From Lachnospiraceae bacterium (GTDB taxonomy: Bacteria > Bacillota > Clostridia > Lachnospirales > Lachnospiraceae), in contig WRAQ01000019.1 in the NCBI GenBank assembly GCA_009780115.1, forward strand, positions 1-58,421: a stretch of DNA of 58,421 nt, written 5' to 3'. Shown piece by piece: positions 47,962 to 57,307 of the stretch (positions are counted from its first letter, which is position 1; each line of letters opens with the position of its first letter). The notes under the pieces were generated by a model, which worked only from the letters and a program-made list of their open reading frames with translations, did not search any database and was not told the DNA's origin. A program made the position numbers and the translations under genes.

Positions 47962-50493
47962 TTAACGCTGCTTCCTTATATAAGTGATAAAACGATTACC
48001 GTTTTCTTCAAACAATGCGGCGGCTTCACTCCGGCTAATCCGCTTAACTTCACCAACCTGGGGATTCATTATAATAATATTTTGCTCGTTAAAACCTACA
48101 ATTACTAAAGCATTACCATCTTCCAGCAATTTCAGTACCGGAATATCTTGGTTTACATAATATAAAATGCTTTCCATATTACAACCAGTTAAATCTAATA
48201 CTTGAATATTTGAAATATTCTCATGCAAAATCGAAATCGGCGTATAACCACGGCTTAACAAATATTGCGTATTTTGCGTAATCCCCTCATATTGCAGAAT
48301 TGCATCAAGGCATACGGCCAGGGAATTTCCATGCGGCGGCACTTCCTTTCCTTGAATCGTGATGATTTGGTTTCGCGAGTTTAAATTACCCCGGTACCAT
48401 ACATACTCACCTTTCCGGTTTTTGACGATTCCAAAATTCCTAAACGCTGAGTTTACCGCCTTTGCTTCTGATAGATAAATACCGGTAATGCCATTTTTGC
48501 TATAAACATAAAACCGGTCATTATCATAACCATGCCTTTGAATATTCAGCTCACGCCCGCCTTCAAATAATATTTCACGAGGTGAAAGCACTACTATTTG
48601 CGTATGGTCAATTTCTTGTTTAAAAGCAAGCCGGACGGTTCTTAGATAGCGCTCGGTAGAGATTATTTCAACTTTATTACTTGTTCCGGTACTGATAATT
48701 TGGTTAGTTATCTGATCGTTTGTTGTTTCGCGCAAAATACCTTCCTCATTTTGATACAAACGATGTAAAGTAAGCATATTATTCGTTTTCGTAATTCCGG
48801 TGACAAAATAATTTGGCTGATGGTGCTCTTTTAATATTTCCCCGGCTTCATTTTGAATTTTCACGGTATACATTGGGAATATCGTATTACCAAGGGCATC
48901 TTTGGTGATATCCGCCGCCCGTGCAAGGCCATAAATCAAATCCTCTTGCATAAATTCCAGCGGCATGATGTATTCGTTAAAACCGGCATTAATTACAGTA
49001 TGCTTTTCATCCTGGAGATTCATCAGATTAAGCCTTGTTGTGCCATAAACATTGTCTGAATCCTGCCAGACTAACATTTTGTTACTGTCAGAAATATGAT
49101 ATGAACCTTCCTGCATTTGACTGATAATCGTCTGGGCTGTACGGCTGTCCAAATGAATGGCATAAATTTCATTGTCAAGCATCAGGAATAACCGGTTATT
49201 CCGGTTAAGATAGACCATTTGTTCAACTTCGGCAATTAAAAGTTCCGGTGATTTGAAATATGGTATATATACCATTTCATCGATAGTATTGACCATACTG
49301 TTGTAGTAATTAACGGAAATACCTACCCGGCCTTCATGACGGCCGCGATTCATATACCCGTATACCATAAAAACCACATTGCCGGCTTCATCAATATTCA
49401 GTATTTTCGAGCGGTGGCCGGAATAATTAGTCCGCGCATCATTATTTTCTTCATCGGAAAAACCGAATAAACGGACAAATTTCCGGTCGGGGATAACCAA
49501 ACTGTAAAGATTATTACCATGTTCAAAAGCAAAAACATTGCCGCCGTCACTTTCAGTTAAAGGGACGTTGGGGTTTGTTATTCCAAGATTAATATTGCGG
49601 TTTGTGAAATTTTCGAGATTACCCATAAAAACTTGTTCCATCGTCCGCTCAAAATCTAATAAAAAGATACGGTCCGGCGTATAACGAATCCGATAAAATT
49701 CTTCAACTTCATAAACTACATCTTCATTATCATCCAAAATAACATTGTATTTAATCCGGAAGCTTCCGGTCTGAACCGCCATTTCTTTCACATAAAGGAC
49801 AGGTTCACTGATACGGGTAACGGAAAGGTTTCCCCAGGTGACTTGCTGGAAACTGGAATTAATCGTAACCCGGTTATAGGTGGTATTGTCACCCTGGGCA
49901 TTTGGCTCAAGATATTGAGTCAGTTCCCGGGCTTCATCTTTGTTGAAAGTTTTTTCGTGGAACTGGAAGCAATAATTGATTTTTTCTTCGAAGTGAGTTT
50001 CAGTTGAACTGAAAATGCGGGTATAAAAACGAATTGTGCGATTTCTATCAGTATTAACAAGCAGCACAAAAGTGTACTCTTCTTCCGGTTCAATCAGGTC
50101 TTTGATATTAATATCAAATGTTATGCTATTTCTTCGTTCTTCGTATTCGGTTATTTCAGTACTTTCAATCAAACGTGACCCGTCAATACTTCGTACTTCA
50201 AAAATAAGGCCTTCGATGATATTGCCGTATTTGTCAATCCGCATGGTAAGGCGGCGCCCATCCATCAGAGGGGTCAAAGACTCACGAAAATAGCTGGTTT
50301 CCATTGGTTCGGCATAACCCCGCAGACTGTTTAGCTGGCGGTCGCCCATCAAAACATAAACCAGGGGGTAAGTCGCCGGGCCCATCTGGGCGGTCATGTC
50401 AACATTTCCTTGATTCATATAACCACCAATCAAGTAAAGTGATGATATGAAAATAATAATCAAGAGGATACTTTTAAAAGCAGTTTTAAGCAT
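47962..50493 (-). CDS. Large exported protein of unknown function, C39-like tail
   Basis: This 843-residue protein has one N-terminal membrane anchor (~5-27) and a long beta-rich middle of propeller-like repeats. The last ~130 residues resemble the papain-like C39/bacteriocin-type peptidase fold (SLAVCLDAILQYEG, then NALVIVGFNEQNIIIMNP). The Cys is present but the expected His-containing GH.V strand reads ALVIVG, so catalysis is doubtful. It follows the transglutaminase gene by 60 bp. I recognise no named family. Confidence 0.55.
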   Translation of the reverse strand: MLKTAFKSILLIIIFISSLYLIGGYMNQGNVDMTAQMGPATYPLVYVLMGDRQLNSLRGYAEPMETSYFRESLTPLMDGRRLTMRIDKYGNIIEGLIFEVRSIDGSRLIESTEITEYEERRNSITFDINIKDLIEPEEEYTFVLLVNTDRNRTIRFYTRIFSSTETHFEEKINYCFQFHEKTFNKDEARELTQYLEPNAQGDNTTYNRVTINSSFQQVTWGNLSVTRISEPVLYVKEMAVQTGSFRIKYNVILDDNEDVVYEVEEFYRIRYTPDRIFLLDFERTMEQVFMGNLENFTNRNINLGITNPNVPLTESDGGNVFAFEHGNNLYSLVIPDRKFVRLFGFSDEENNDARTNYSGHRSKILNIDEAGNVVFMVYGYMNRGRHEGRVGISVNYYNSMVNTIDEMVYIPYFKSPELLIAEVEQMVYLNRNNRLFLMLDNEIYAIHLDSRTAQTIISQMQEGSYHISDSNKMLVWQDSDNVYGTTRLNLMNLQDEKHTVINAGFNEYIMPLEFMQEDLIYGLARAADITKDALGNTIFPMYTVKIQNEAGEILKEHHQPNYFVTGITKTNNMLTLHRLYQNEEGILRETTNDQITNQIISTGTSNKVEIISTERYLRTVRLAFKQEIDHTQIVVLSPREILFEGGRELNIQRHGYDNDRFYVYSKNGITGIYLSEAKAVNSAFRNFGIVKNRKGEYVWYRGNLNSRNQIITIQGKEVPPHGNSLAVCLDAILQYEGITQNTQYLLSRGYTPISILHENISNIQVLDLTGCNMESILYYVNQDIPVLKLLEDGNALVIVGFNEQNIIIMNPQVGEVKRISRSEAAALFEENGNRFITYIRKQR

Positions 50494-50553
50494 GTTTATA
50501 TTTTAACCATTTTATGGGAAAACCACAAGAGGAATTAAATTTCCCGGAAAAGA

Positions 50554-52851
50554 TTATTTAAGCTTATCGCTGTGCAACAGCAATCTAAACCTTAATAAGT
50601 AGTAACGGAGCCCCCATTTATGCTTTATTATCTCAAAAATAGTCTTCCGGTCTGAAAGGACAGTTGCTATCATTTCAGGAACGGCAGTATTTTCACGGTA
50701 TAAGAAATACTCACATAAATCAAGAAAATTAAGCGGCATCGGTTCCTCCGAATTAACCCGCTCTTTGAACTCGCAAATTGTTTCGCCGGGAAGAAAACGT
50801 AACCCAAGAAGATTAAGGATTTGCAAATTGGCCCGGACATGCTCGATAAACTGTTCGGCCGGCCCGTAGCGGCTAAAGCGCCGTTTCTTCACTAGATAAT
50901 CAATAAAAATAAATACTGTGACCGCAATTATTAATGAGGAAATAATTATTAAAACCAATGAAAATAAGGAAAAATTTCCTTCATTCTGGGGGAGAAGCTG
51001 CTTAATAAAAGATTCTTCCGGCTCCGGGGTTTCCGGAATTTCCGGCATCGGCGATGCCGGCCTTTCTAACGCAACGTTTGATGTAAACGTCGGAAGCCAA
51101 TATTGGTAACGGCTATGGCCAAATCCCGGCGTCGGTTCGAATGAAATCCAGCCAACCCCGTCAAAATATACCTCCGGCCAGGCATGAGCCATCGTATTCG
51201 TCACGGCGACCGGTTTCCTGCCAAGGTCTTCGTCATAAACCATAAAACCCTGCACATACCGCGATGGCAAACCAAGTTCCCGCACCAGCAGGGTAAAAGC
51301 GGTGGCAAAGTAAGTACAGTACCCGGAATGGCTCTCTAATAAAAAATAGTCAAGAAAATCTTTTCCTTCAGGTAATCCCCCCGGAGTTTTCGTATATTGA
51401 AAATCTATACCGGCCTGCCCCGCGAGGGCCCGTTCGATAGCCTTACATTTTTCGTAATTGTTTTCCGCATCTTTAATTATTTCCGTAAGAAAATTACGCA
51501 CGTCTTCACTAATAGGATATTTCTCTGTATACCGGTGGTGAATCTTCTCGCTTCGTTCTTTTAGTATCCTATCTAAAGATTGAAACGGTTCGCCCAATAA
51601 TAAAAAATAATCAAGCATCATATTTACCGGCGGTTGTACGTCATACTCATACATATTTTCGCTTATAATCATTTCCCGGAAAAAATCCTGCCCTGAATTT
51701 GCCTGAAAATAAGTAAGATTATACTCTGTACCCCGGCTTTTTACAGAATCAAATCTAAGCTCACTTTCATATTCGGTCATATTAAGTCCGGTTTTCGAAT
51801 CAATTTTCAGCATTCTTAGCGGGACAAAAACATAATTCGAACTAAGGCCGGTATAAGAAATATTAAGATCACTATGTGCTAGATAATTTGTTCTGAATCC
51901 CGGGTCAAACCGTTCGATTGCATAAATCATTTCGATTAAATCAAGCAGAAATTCATTTTCAGTTGGTTCAGCATTTGCGTTCCAGGAGTTTCCGTCAAAA
52001 CTATCAAAGACATTACCGCGAAGATATATCGTCATTTGCTTACCGCTTTTTTGATTTATGAATAATTCAGTACGGGTACGGGAAGAAATATTACCGCCAA
52101 TCCTTGCTTCGCCGGTAAATCCGGTTACTTCCATTCCAAACCCTTCGTTGCCGCCGCTGAATGATGAAATAATATTGTTTGAAATATTGATAACTATATC
52201 ATAAACCTGGTTAATAATTACCTTAACGGCTTTCCATTCATAAGGTTCATTTTTCGTCGGAAGAATCAAGATAATCAGCATATAAATCCCTAAAAACGGA
52301 ATTAAACAAACCGCAATTTTTTGCCGGAAAGAAACATCTTGCAAAAGTTCCGTCAGGACAAAAGAAATAAAAAGAAGACAGAAACAGACCGCAATTTTGT
52401 CGATGATATATCCGCTAAATAAGCCATATAATAAGCAGGCAAAAAGAAAAAGGGCAACAATTAACCGTAGTTTTGGGACTCGTGCCATTAATAAAGCAAA
52501 AGGAATCAAAATTGCGGTCGCAAGAAAAATATTCAGATATTGAAATGAGCTGATAAAATTGTTCTGGGTCACAATCCATACAAAATAGGTATTTAGATAT
52601 ATTACAGTTACCCAATACCTAGTCAGGAATATCCCCAGTAAAATAACACCTGTTATGATTGCGGGGATTATTCTTTGTTTTCCTTTAGTCAGGAAAAAGC
52701 ATAAAAATATAACCAGTGTAATCCCGCTTACAAATAAGACCGTGCTTATCCCTAACCGGGGGGCAAGATAAGGCTTTAACAGTCCGATACCAATCCAGGC
52801 GGATAAGAAAAGGAAAAATATTTGATATATTTTTTCGTAGGATAATTTCAT
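50554..52851 (-). CDS. TgpA-like membrane transglutaminase
   Basis: This 765-residue protein has about six N-terminal membrane segments (~5-200), an extracellular domain with a transglutaminase core, another membrane segment (~625-650) and a DUF4129-type tail. The catalytic Cys is in SGYCTYFATAFTLL, the His in MAHAWPEVYF and the Asp follows in FDGVGWISFEP. Such proteins occur with MoxR and DUF58 genes, as here. The substrate is unknown. Confidence 0.88.
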   Translation of the reverse strand: MKLSYEKIYQIFFLFLSAWIGIGLLKPYLAPRLGISTVLFVSGITLVIFLCFFLTKGKQRIIPAIITGVILLGIFLTRYWVTVIYLNTYFVWIVTQNNFISSFQYLNIFLATAILIPFALLMARVPKLRLIVALFLFACLLYGLFSGYIIDKIAVCFCLLFISFVLTELLQDVSFRQKIAVCLIPFLGIYMLIILILPTKNEPYEWKAVKVIINQVYDIVINISNNIISSFSGGNEGFGMEVTGFTGEARIGGNISSRTRTELFINQKSGKQMTIYLRGNVFDSFDGNSWNANAEPTENEFLLDLIEMIYAIERFDPGFRTNYLAHSDLNISYTGLSSNYVFVPLRMLKIDSKTGLNMTEYESELRFDSVKSRGTEYNLTYFQANSGQDFFREMIISENMYEYDVQPPVNMMLDYFLLLGEPFQSLDRILKERSEKIHHRYTEKYPISEDVRNFLTEIIKDAENNYEKCKAIERALAGQAGIDFQYTKTPGGLPEGKDFLDYFLLESHSGYCTYFATAFTLLVRELGLPSRYVQGFMVYDEDLGRKPVAVTNTMAHAWPEVYFDGVGWISFEPTPGFGHSRYQYWLPTFTSNVALERPASPMPEIPETPEPEESFIKQLLPQNEGNFSLFSLVLIIISSLIIAVTVFIFIDYLVKKRRFSRYGPAEQFIEHVRANLQILNLLGLRFLPGETICEFKERVNSEEPMPLNFLDLCEYFLYRENTAVPEMIATVLSDRKTIFEIIKHKWGLRYYLLRFRLLLHSDKLK

Positions 52852-52863
52852 TCAATCTCCATA

Positions 52864-52958
52864 AAGAATGGCTGTTTTATAGCCATTCTTCCCAAGTGAA
52901 GGCTAGTTTATCTTTGGTGTTGGGCCTTTGTCCGACTCCTTAGATAAACTCTTCACTT
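52864..52958 (-). repeat. Structured intergenic element E3 (family 1, copy 3)
   Basis: AAGAATGGCT (52864-52873) pairs with AGCCATTCTT (52881-52890). AAGTGAAG (52894-52901) pairs with CTTCACTT (52951-52958), and AGTTTATCT (52905-52913) with AGATAAACT (52942-52950). It overlaps the DUF58 stop codon and encodes its last residues. Confidence 0.8.
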
Positions 52959-54112
52959 TCTTCATACCCGACTTTTACAATTTTGAACCGCTCGGTACTT
53001 TGACGGCTATATTCGGAAATATCTTCTTCCGATACGACATAAACCACCGCTATTTTGGATGTTAATGATAACCTTGCAACTTCAGCAAACAAATCATCAT
53101 CCATGTAGTGTACGACCATCAAAACTATTTGGGCACCGCTAATCAAACCACGGCGGTAAACATCATTATATAGATTTAGAAAACGGTTATTTGAGCGGAA
53201 GCTAATTGATGCTAATTCTTCATAGATTGAATTAAATTGGACGATATCCGAAATTAAAGCATTCTGCAATTTATCTTGGTTAAATACTAACTCAATCGAC
53301 ATTTTCCCAATAACAAAATGATATAACAAGCCAATCGTCTGTTCAAGAATCTTGTTTTCTAAAGGAAGATATTCACGCATATCATTGGAAACTCGCTCAA
53401 AATCGGCAATTAATAAGACCTTTTCCTTCAATACGCCGATATCATTCCGTACCTTTAGTTTTAATGACCTTGCGGTCGATTTCCAATGAATTTTTTTAAG
53501 CGGGTCGCCGGCAACATAATCGCGGACGACCAAATCAGGCTCATTTATATCTTTTTTAAAATTACTATGGATAAAAACATCTAAATCCGGTATCTCATTT
53601 TGAATATCTAAAGCAACAATCCGTGGTTTTACAATCGCATCAAGCTTGGACATCATTTTATACGAAAAACGAAAAAGCTCAAGAAAATCGGTTATTACCA
53701 ACCTGTTTACACCGACTTTGTATTCACCCCGGTAGCGGCATCTCAAAGTTGTCTTATATTCAATTTTTTCTCCGGGAAACAGGCGGAAAACCTGGTCATC
53801 AGGAACATCGGTTACATTTGAAAAATCACTATAAACCTTAATATTCAGCGCAGTAAAAACCGTAAAACCTTCATTTTTCAGGATAAAACTATAAGGGACA
53901 AGCTCGCCGGCAACAATATTGCGAGTCTTTATTTCCTGATAAATCGTAAAACTATAATATACATAGATGAGGTACATCAATGATATCAGCGGGATAATTA
54001 AAACCGCAAAAAAGAGTGAATAACTAATAACTCCGCCAAAAATACTAATCAGGATTAATGAAAGGATAAAAAGAACTAATAATATTAATTTGCGGTATTT
54101 AGATTTTAACAT
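52940..54112 (-). CDS. DUF58 domain protein
   Basis: This 390-residue protein has two N-terminal membrane segments (~8-50) and the DUF58 signature VRDYVAGDPLKKIHWKSTAR (~200-219). It starts inside the end of the moxR gene (14 bp overlap), so the two are coupled. MoxR/DUF58 pairs are linked to envelope assembly or stress functions, but the partner here is unknown. The 3' end is formed by element E3. Confidence 0.88.
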   Translation of the reverse strand: MLKSKYRKLILLVLFILSLILISIFGGVISYSLFFAVLIIPLISLMYLIYVYYSFTIYQEIKTRNIVAGELVPYSFILKNEGFTVFTALNIKVYSDFSNVTDVPDDQVFRLFPGEKIEYKTTLRCRYRGEYKVGVNRLVITDFLELFRFSYKMMSKLDAIVKPRIVALDIQNEIPDLDVFIHSNFKKDINEPDLVVRDYVAGDPLKKIHWKSTARSLKLKVRNDIGVLKEKVLLIADFERVSNDMREYLPLENKILEQTIGLLYHFVIGKMSIELVFNQDKLQNALISDIVQFNSIYEELASISFRSNNRFLNLYNDVYRRGLISGAQIVLMVVHYMDDDLFAEVARLSLTSKIAVVYVVSEEDISEYSRQSTERFKIVKVGYEESEEFI

Positions 54113-55049
54113 GATTTATTATTGGGACAGGCGCTTTTAGGGTCAAACTCTTCAAAGCAGCTTTCGCATCAACTTTTTGCAATTTGGCCGCCGGGGTTAG
54201 TTGGAGACGATGATTTAATACTAAAGGGACAATTTTTTTCACATCATCGGGTTTTGCAAAGTCCCGCCCTTCAAAATAGGCCTGCGCTTGCGCCGCTTTC
54301 GCCATTGCAAGTAGTGCCCGGGGGCTTGCGCCAAGGATAAAATGTTCCGACTCACGGGTAAGGCGGACAATATCCGTGATATATTCAAGTAATTTTTCTT
54401 TCATAATTACTTTGTTTACTTCTTCGCGGATTGCCAAAATATCAGCCGCCGTGCAGACCGGTTTGAGGTTTTTTGCGCATCTTCCGGCAAGGAACCCTTG
54501 CGCCATCAGGACTTCCATTTCGCGTTCGGGATAACCAATTGAAATGCACATCATAAAGCGGTCCATTTGCGATTCCGGCAAGGGATAAGTCCCTAGGAAC
54601 TCAATTGGGTTTTGGGTTGCAATGACCATAAAAGGCTGCGGTAATTTCCGGACAATACCATCAATTGTAACTTGATCTTCTGACATTGCTTCAAGCAGAC
54701 TTGCCTGGGTTTTGGGCGAGGTACGGTTGATTTCATCGGCAAGTAAAATTTGATTCATCACCACGCCTTCTTTGTATTCAAACTCACCGGTTTTCATGTT
54801 ATAAATAGAAATTCCTTCAATATCGCCGGGTAAGGTATCGGGGGTAAATTGAATCCGGCCGAAGCTGCATTCCATCACATTAGCAATTAAGGTTGCCAGC
54901 GTTGTTTTGCCTACTCCCGGGACATCTTCGATTAAAACATGCCCGCCGGCAAGTAAGGCAACTAAAAGCTGCGCAACTACTTCTTCTTTTCCTACAAAAA
55001 TTTCATTGATAGCCGTTTCGATTTTTTTTATGGTTTCGAAGTGATTCAT
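54099..55049 (-). CDS. MoxR family AAA+ ATPase
   Basis: MoxR ATPases act as chaperones for neighbouring membrane or exported proteins. The 316-residue protein has Walker A VPGVGKTTLA, Walker B LLADEINRTSPKTQASLLE and the sensor motif ATQNPIEFLGTYPLPE. It is the first gene of the moxR-DUF58-transglutaminase-unknown operon. I see no clear promoter in the 288 bp upstream, which is divergent to the RiPP genes. Confidence 0.93.
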   Translation of the reverse strand: MNHFETIKKIETAINEIFVGKEEVVAQLLVALLAGGHVLIEDVPGVGKTTLATLIANVMECSFGRIQFTPDTLPGDIEGISIYNMKTGEFEYKEGVVMNQILLADEINRTSPKTQASLLEAMSEDQVTIDGIVRKLPQPFMVIATQNPIEFLGTYPLPESQMDRFMMCISIGYPEREMEVLMAQGFLAGRCAKNLKPVCTAADILAIREEVNKVIMKEKLLEYITDIVRLTRESEHFILGASPRALLAMAKAAQAQAYFEGRDFAKPDDVKKIVPLVLNHRLQLTPAAKLQKVDAKAALKSLTLKAPVPIINHVKI

Positions 55050-55267
55050 AAAGCACCATCCTAATTTCTAGTTTATCATGCAACAAAATATTCAGCAAGT
55101 ACCAGTTTTTGTCGGAAAACCGTGTCACTAAATTGAAATAATCCATTATAATTATATAAAAAATTGCTAACGATGTTGATTAAATATCAGCAAGATTTAT
55201 AGTAATATTTGTCGGTTTTTGCTTTCAAATTTTTGATGTAATTTATGTTTTTAAATGAAATAAATTC

Positions 55268-55302
55268 TTGACGAAAACGATTCAGCATGTTATTGTTATA
55301 AT
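55268..55302 (+). promoter_or_regulatory. RiPP operon promoter
   Basis: TTGACG (55268-55273) and TATTGT (55291-55296) are 17 bp apart; TATAAT (55297-55302) follows. The precursor start codon is ~40 bp downstream. Confidence 0.55.
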
Positions 55303-55337
55303 GATACATAGGATAATTTGTAGAAAGGAGTTTTTTT

Positions 55338-55553
55338 ATGAAAATTGTAAACCCCGTGGGAAGGGATCCGGGTAAGGAAGAGAACCTGAAAGCACATCGG
55401 GCATGTGTGTGTTGGGTTAACCCGAATGGTAATACTGCGCAATCTACCGTCTATGCATATGATAGTTGCTTCCGTTGTGCATGTGATTGTCAACCCGGAA
55501 ATCCCTTGAACAATAGTGCAAATAGTAACTTAGCACTAGCTCATAATTACTAA
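55338..55553 (+). CDS. Six-cysteine RiPP precursor peptide
   Basis: This 71-residue peptide has a charged leader (NPVGRDPGKEENLKAH), then cysteines at 23, 25, 44, 47, 49 and 51, in the pattern CxC...CxxCxCxC, with a Ser/Asn-rich end. AAAGGAG precedes the ATG by 7 T. The next gene is a SPASM radical-SAM enzyme, so the product is probably a thioether- or otherwise cross-linked peptide. It resembles the Cys-rich peptides that clostridial CcpM-type enzymes modify, but I could not assign a named family. Confidence 0.8.
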   Translation: MKIVNPVGRDPGKEENLKAHRACVCWVNPNGNTAQSTVYAYDSCFRCACDCQPGNPLNNSANSNLALAHNY

Positions 55554-55592
55554 AAAAATTAAATATGACGTAAACATTTAAAAGAGACAAAT

Positions 55593-55641
55593 TTAACAAG
55601 GCGGTGAAACTGTTAATCACGCATAAACATCGCCTTGTTAA
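55593..55641 (+). terminator. Hairpin between precursor and maturase
   Basis: TTAACAAGGCG (55593-55603) pairs exactly with CGCCTTGTTAA (55631-55641). No T run follows, so it may act as a processing or stability element that keeps precursor levels above the enzyme level. Confidence 0.55.
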
Positions 55642-55671
55642 CCATTTTGCAAGATACAAAGGAAAATAGAC

Positions 55672-57273
55672 ATGAAAAATACAAATGATATTGATGATTT
55701 GAATAATTTGAACGATTTTAATTTTTTAATTGAACGTATATATAAATACGGAGGAATAAACCGGCTTGGCCATATTTTCACAACCGATAAAAACAGTTAT
55801 TATTATGATAATGGAACGGGGAAAGTAACATGTCTTGGTGCGGAAGAAAAACAAGTTTTTGAATGGTTATTTAAAAATGAGCATGATTGTTCCTATGACA
55901 ATTTCCGGCTATCGGTAGAGAGCCCTAATCATGATGAGTTATTGAAAAATATCCGCCGGTTTGTGGACGATGAAAATTTACTAATGGCTCCGGTTAAAAC
56001 CCAATTCATATCCCCGCCGCATAAAGAAGAACTAGAGTCAACCATGCAAAGCGGAATGAGAATCCTCACTTTGGAACTAACCGAGGAATGCAATCTACGG
56101 TGCGATTACTGCATATATAATGAAAAATATGATAAGGTAAGAGAGTTTTCAGGTAGAGAAATGGGCTTTGATACCGCAAAAGCGGCGGTTGATATGCTTA
56201 ATAAATACGGCGGTGAAGAAGTAGCAATCACTTTTTATGGCGGTGAACCATTACTCAAGTTCGAGTTAATTAAACAAGTGATTGAATATGCTACCGAAAC
56301 AATAAAAGAAAAAGAACTGACCTATTCAATGACAACCAACCTAACCTTGATGACTAGAGAAATGGCTGAGTTTTTCGTCTCAATTGATGGATTTAGTATC
56401 GTATGCAGTCTTGATGGCTCCGAAGATATCCACAATGAATACCGGAAATATCCTAACGGGATTGGCAGTTTTAACAATGCTATCAAAGGCCTTAAATATC
56501 TTGTCGGTGCATGTCGCGAAAGATTTGGCAGCGAATTTGCCGAAAAAATAACCAGCAAAATTATGCTTAGTATGGTATTTGGCCCGCCTTATACCCAAGC
56601 TAAAGCCGTTATGGTTGATGATTTTTTTGAAGAAATATCTGATTGGTTGCCTAAAAACATATCAAAAACAGTAACTTACCCTGAATTTGGTTCAATCGAT
56701 GAGTCTATAATGCTAAATAAAGAAAAAAATGATAATACTAATGCCATGAAATGGGATCCGCTTATTAGCTGGACTATGAATGAATACGATATCCAAGATG
56801 GGGCCAATGAATTATTTACAAAAAAAACAATGACGGAAGCATTGTTGCCCATCCATAACCGGCCGATTATGGACAAACCCGAGCAATCAGGCGGATTTAA
56901 CGGCTGTTGTATTCCCGGTCAACGCAGGGCATATGTATGTACCAATGGTGATATCCTACCTTGTGAGAAAATGGGGCTTTGCCCAACAATCGGTAATGTC
57001 CATAATGGATTCGATATCGGCGCGATAGCAAAACATTATGTTGATGATTATGAGAAAATGTCAATCTCCGATTGTAATGAGTGCTGGGCTTTTAATATTT
57101 GCGGAATTTGTTATATGAAAAACTATAACGATTCTTCATTTGACCTCGCAAAAAAACGCGAAAACTGTATAAGTGCAAGAAATCAGGCTTCAAATTTGCT
57201 AAGGCTTTACCATCATATTTTAGAGACCGCCCCTGAAACATTGGCTTATTTAAACGAGATTGAGGTGTCATAA
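55672..57273 (+). CDS. Radical SAM/SPASM peptide maturase
   Basis: This 533-residue enzyme has an N-terminal PqqD-like RiPP recognition segment (~42-105), the radical SAM cluster motif CNLRCDYC (C140, C144, C147), the FYGGEP SAM-binding strand, and a C-terminal SPASM-like domain with many Cys (CCIPG; CTNGDILPCEKMGLC; CNECW; CGICY). It most likely installs cross-links on the Cys-rich precursor encoded 118 bp upstream. The reaction type is inferred from the family. Confidence 0.9.
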   Translation: MKNTNDIDDLNNLNDFNFLIERIYKYGGINRLGHIFTTDKNSYYYDNGTGKVTCLGAEEKQVFEWLFKNEHDCSYDNFRLSVESPNHDELLKNIRRFVDDENLLMAPVKTQFISPPHKEELESTMQSGMRILTLELTEECNLRCDYCIYNEKYDKVREFSGREMGFDTAKAAVDMLNKYGGEEVAITFYGGEPLLKFELIKQVIEYATETIKEKELTYSMTTNLTLMTREMAEFFVSIDGFSIVCSLDGSEDIHNEYRKYPNGIGSFNNAIKGLKYLVGACRERFGSEFAEKITSKIMLSMVFGPPYTQAKAVMVDDFFEEISDWLPKNISKTVTYPEFGSIDESIMLNKEKNDNTNAMKWDPLISWTMNEYDIQDGANELFTKKTMTEALLPIHNRPIMDKPEQSGGFNGCCIPGQRRAYVCTNGDILPCEKMGLCPTIGNVHNGFDIGAIAKHYVDDYEKMSISDCNECWAFNICGICYMKNYNDSSFDLAKKRENCISARNQASNLLRLYHHILETAPETLAYLNEIEVS

Positions 57274-57307
57274 AAAAATAATTAATCAAGGAAGGTGATT
57301 TAGCCAC

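Noticed and set aside
21033-52958. A CRISPR-like array made of the family 1 repeats
   Set aside because: Copies are ~15 kb apart and not evenly spaced, and there are no cas genes.
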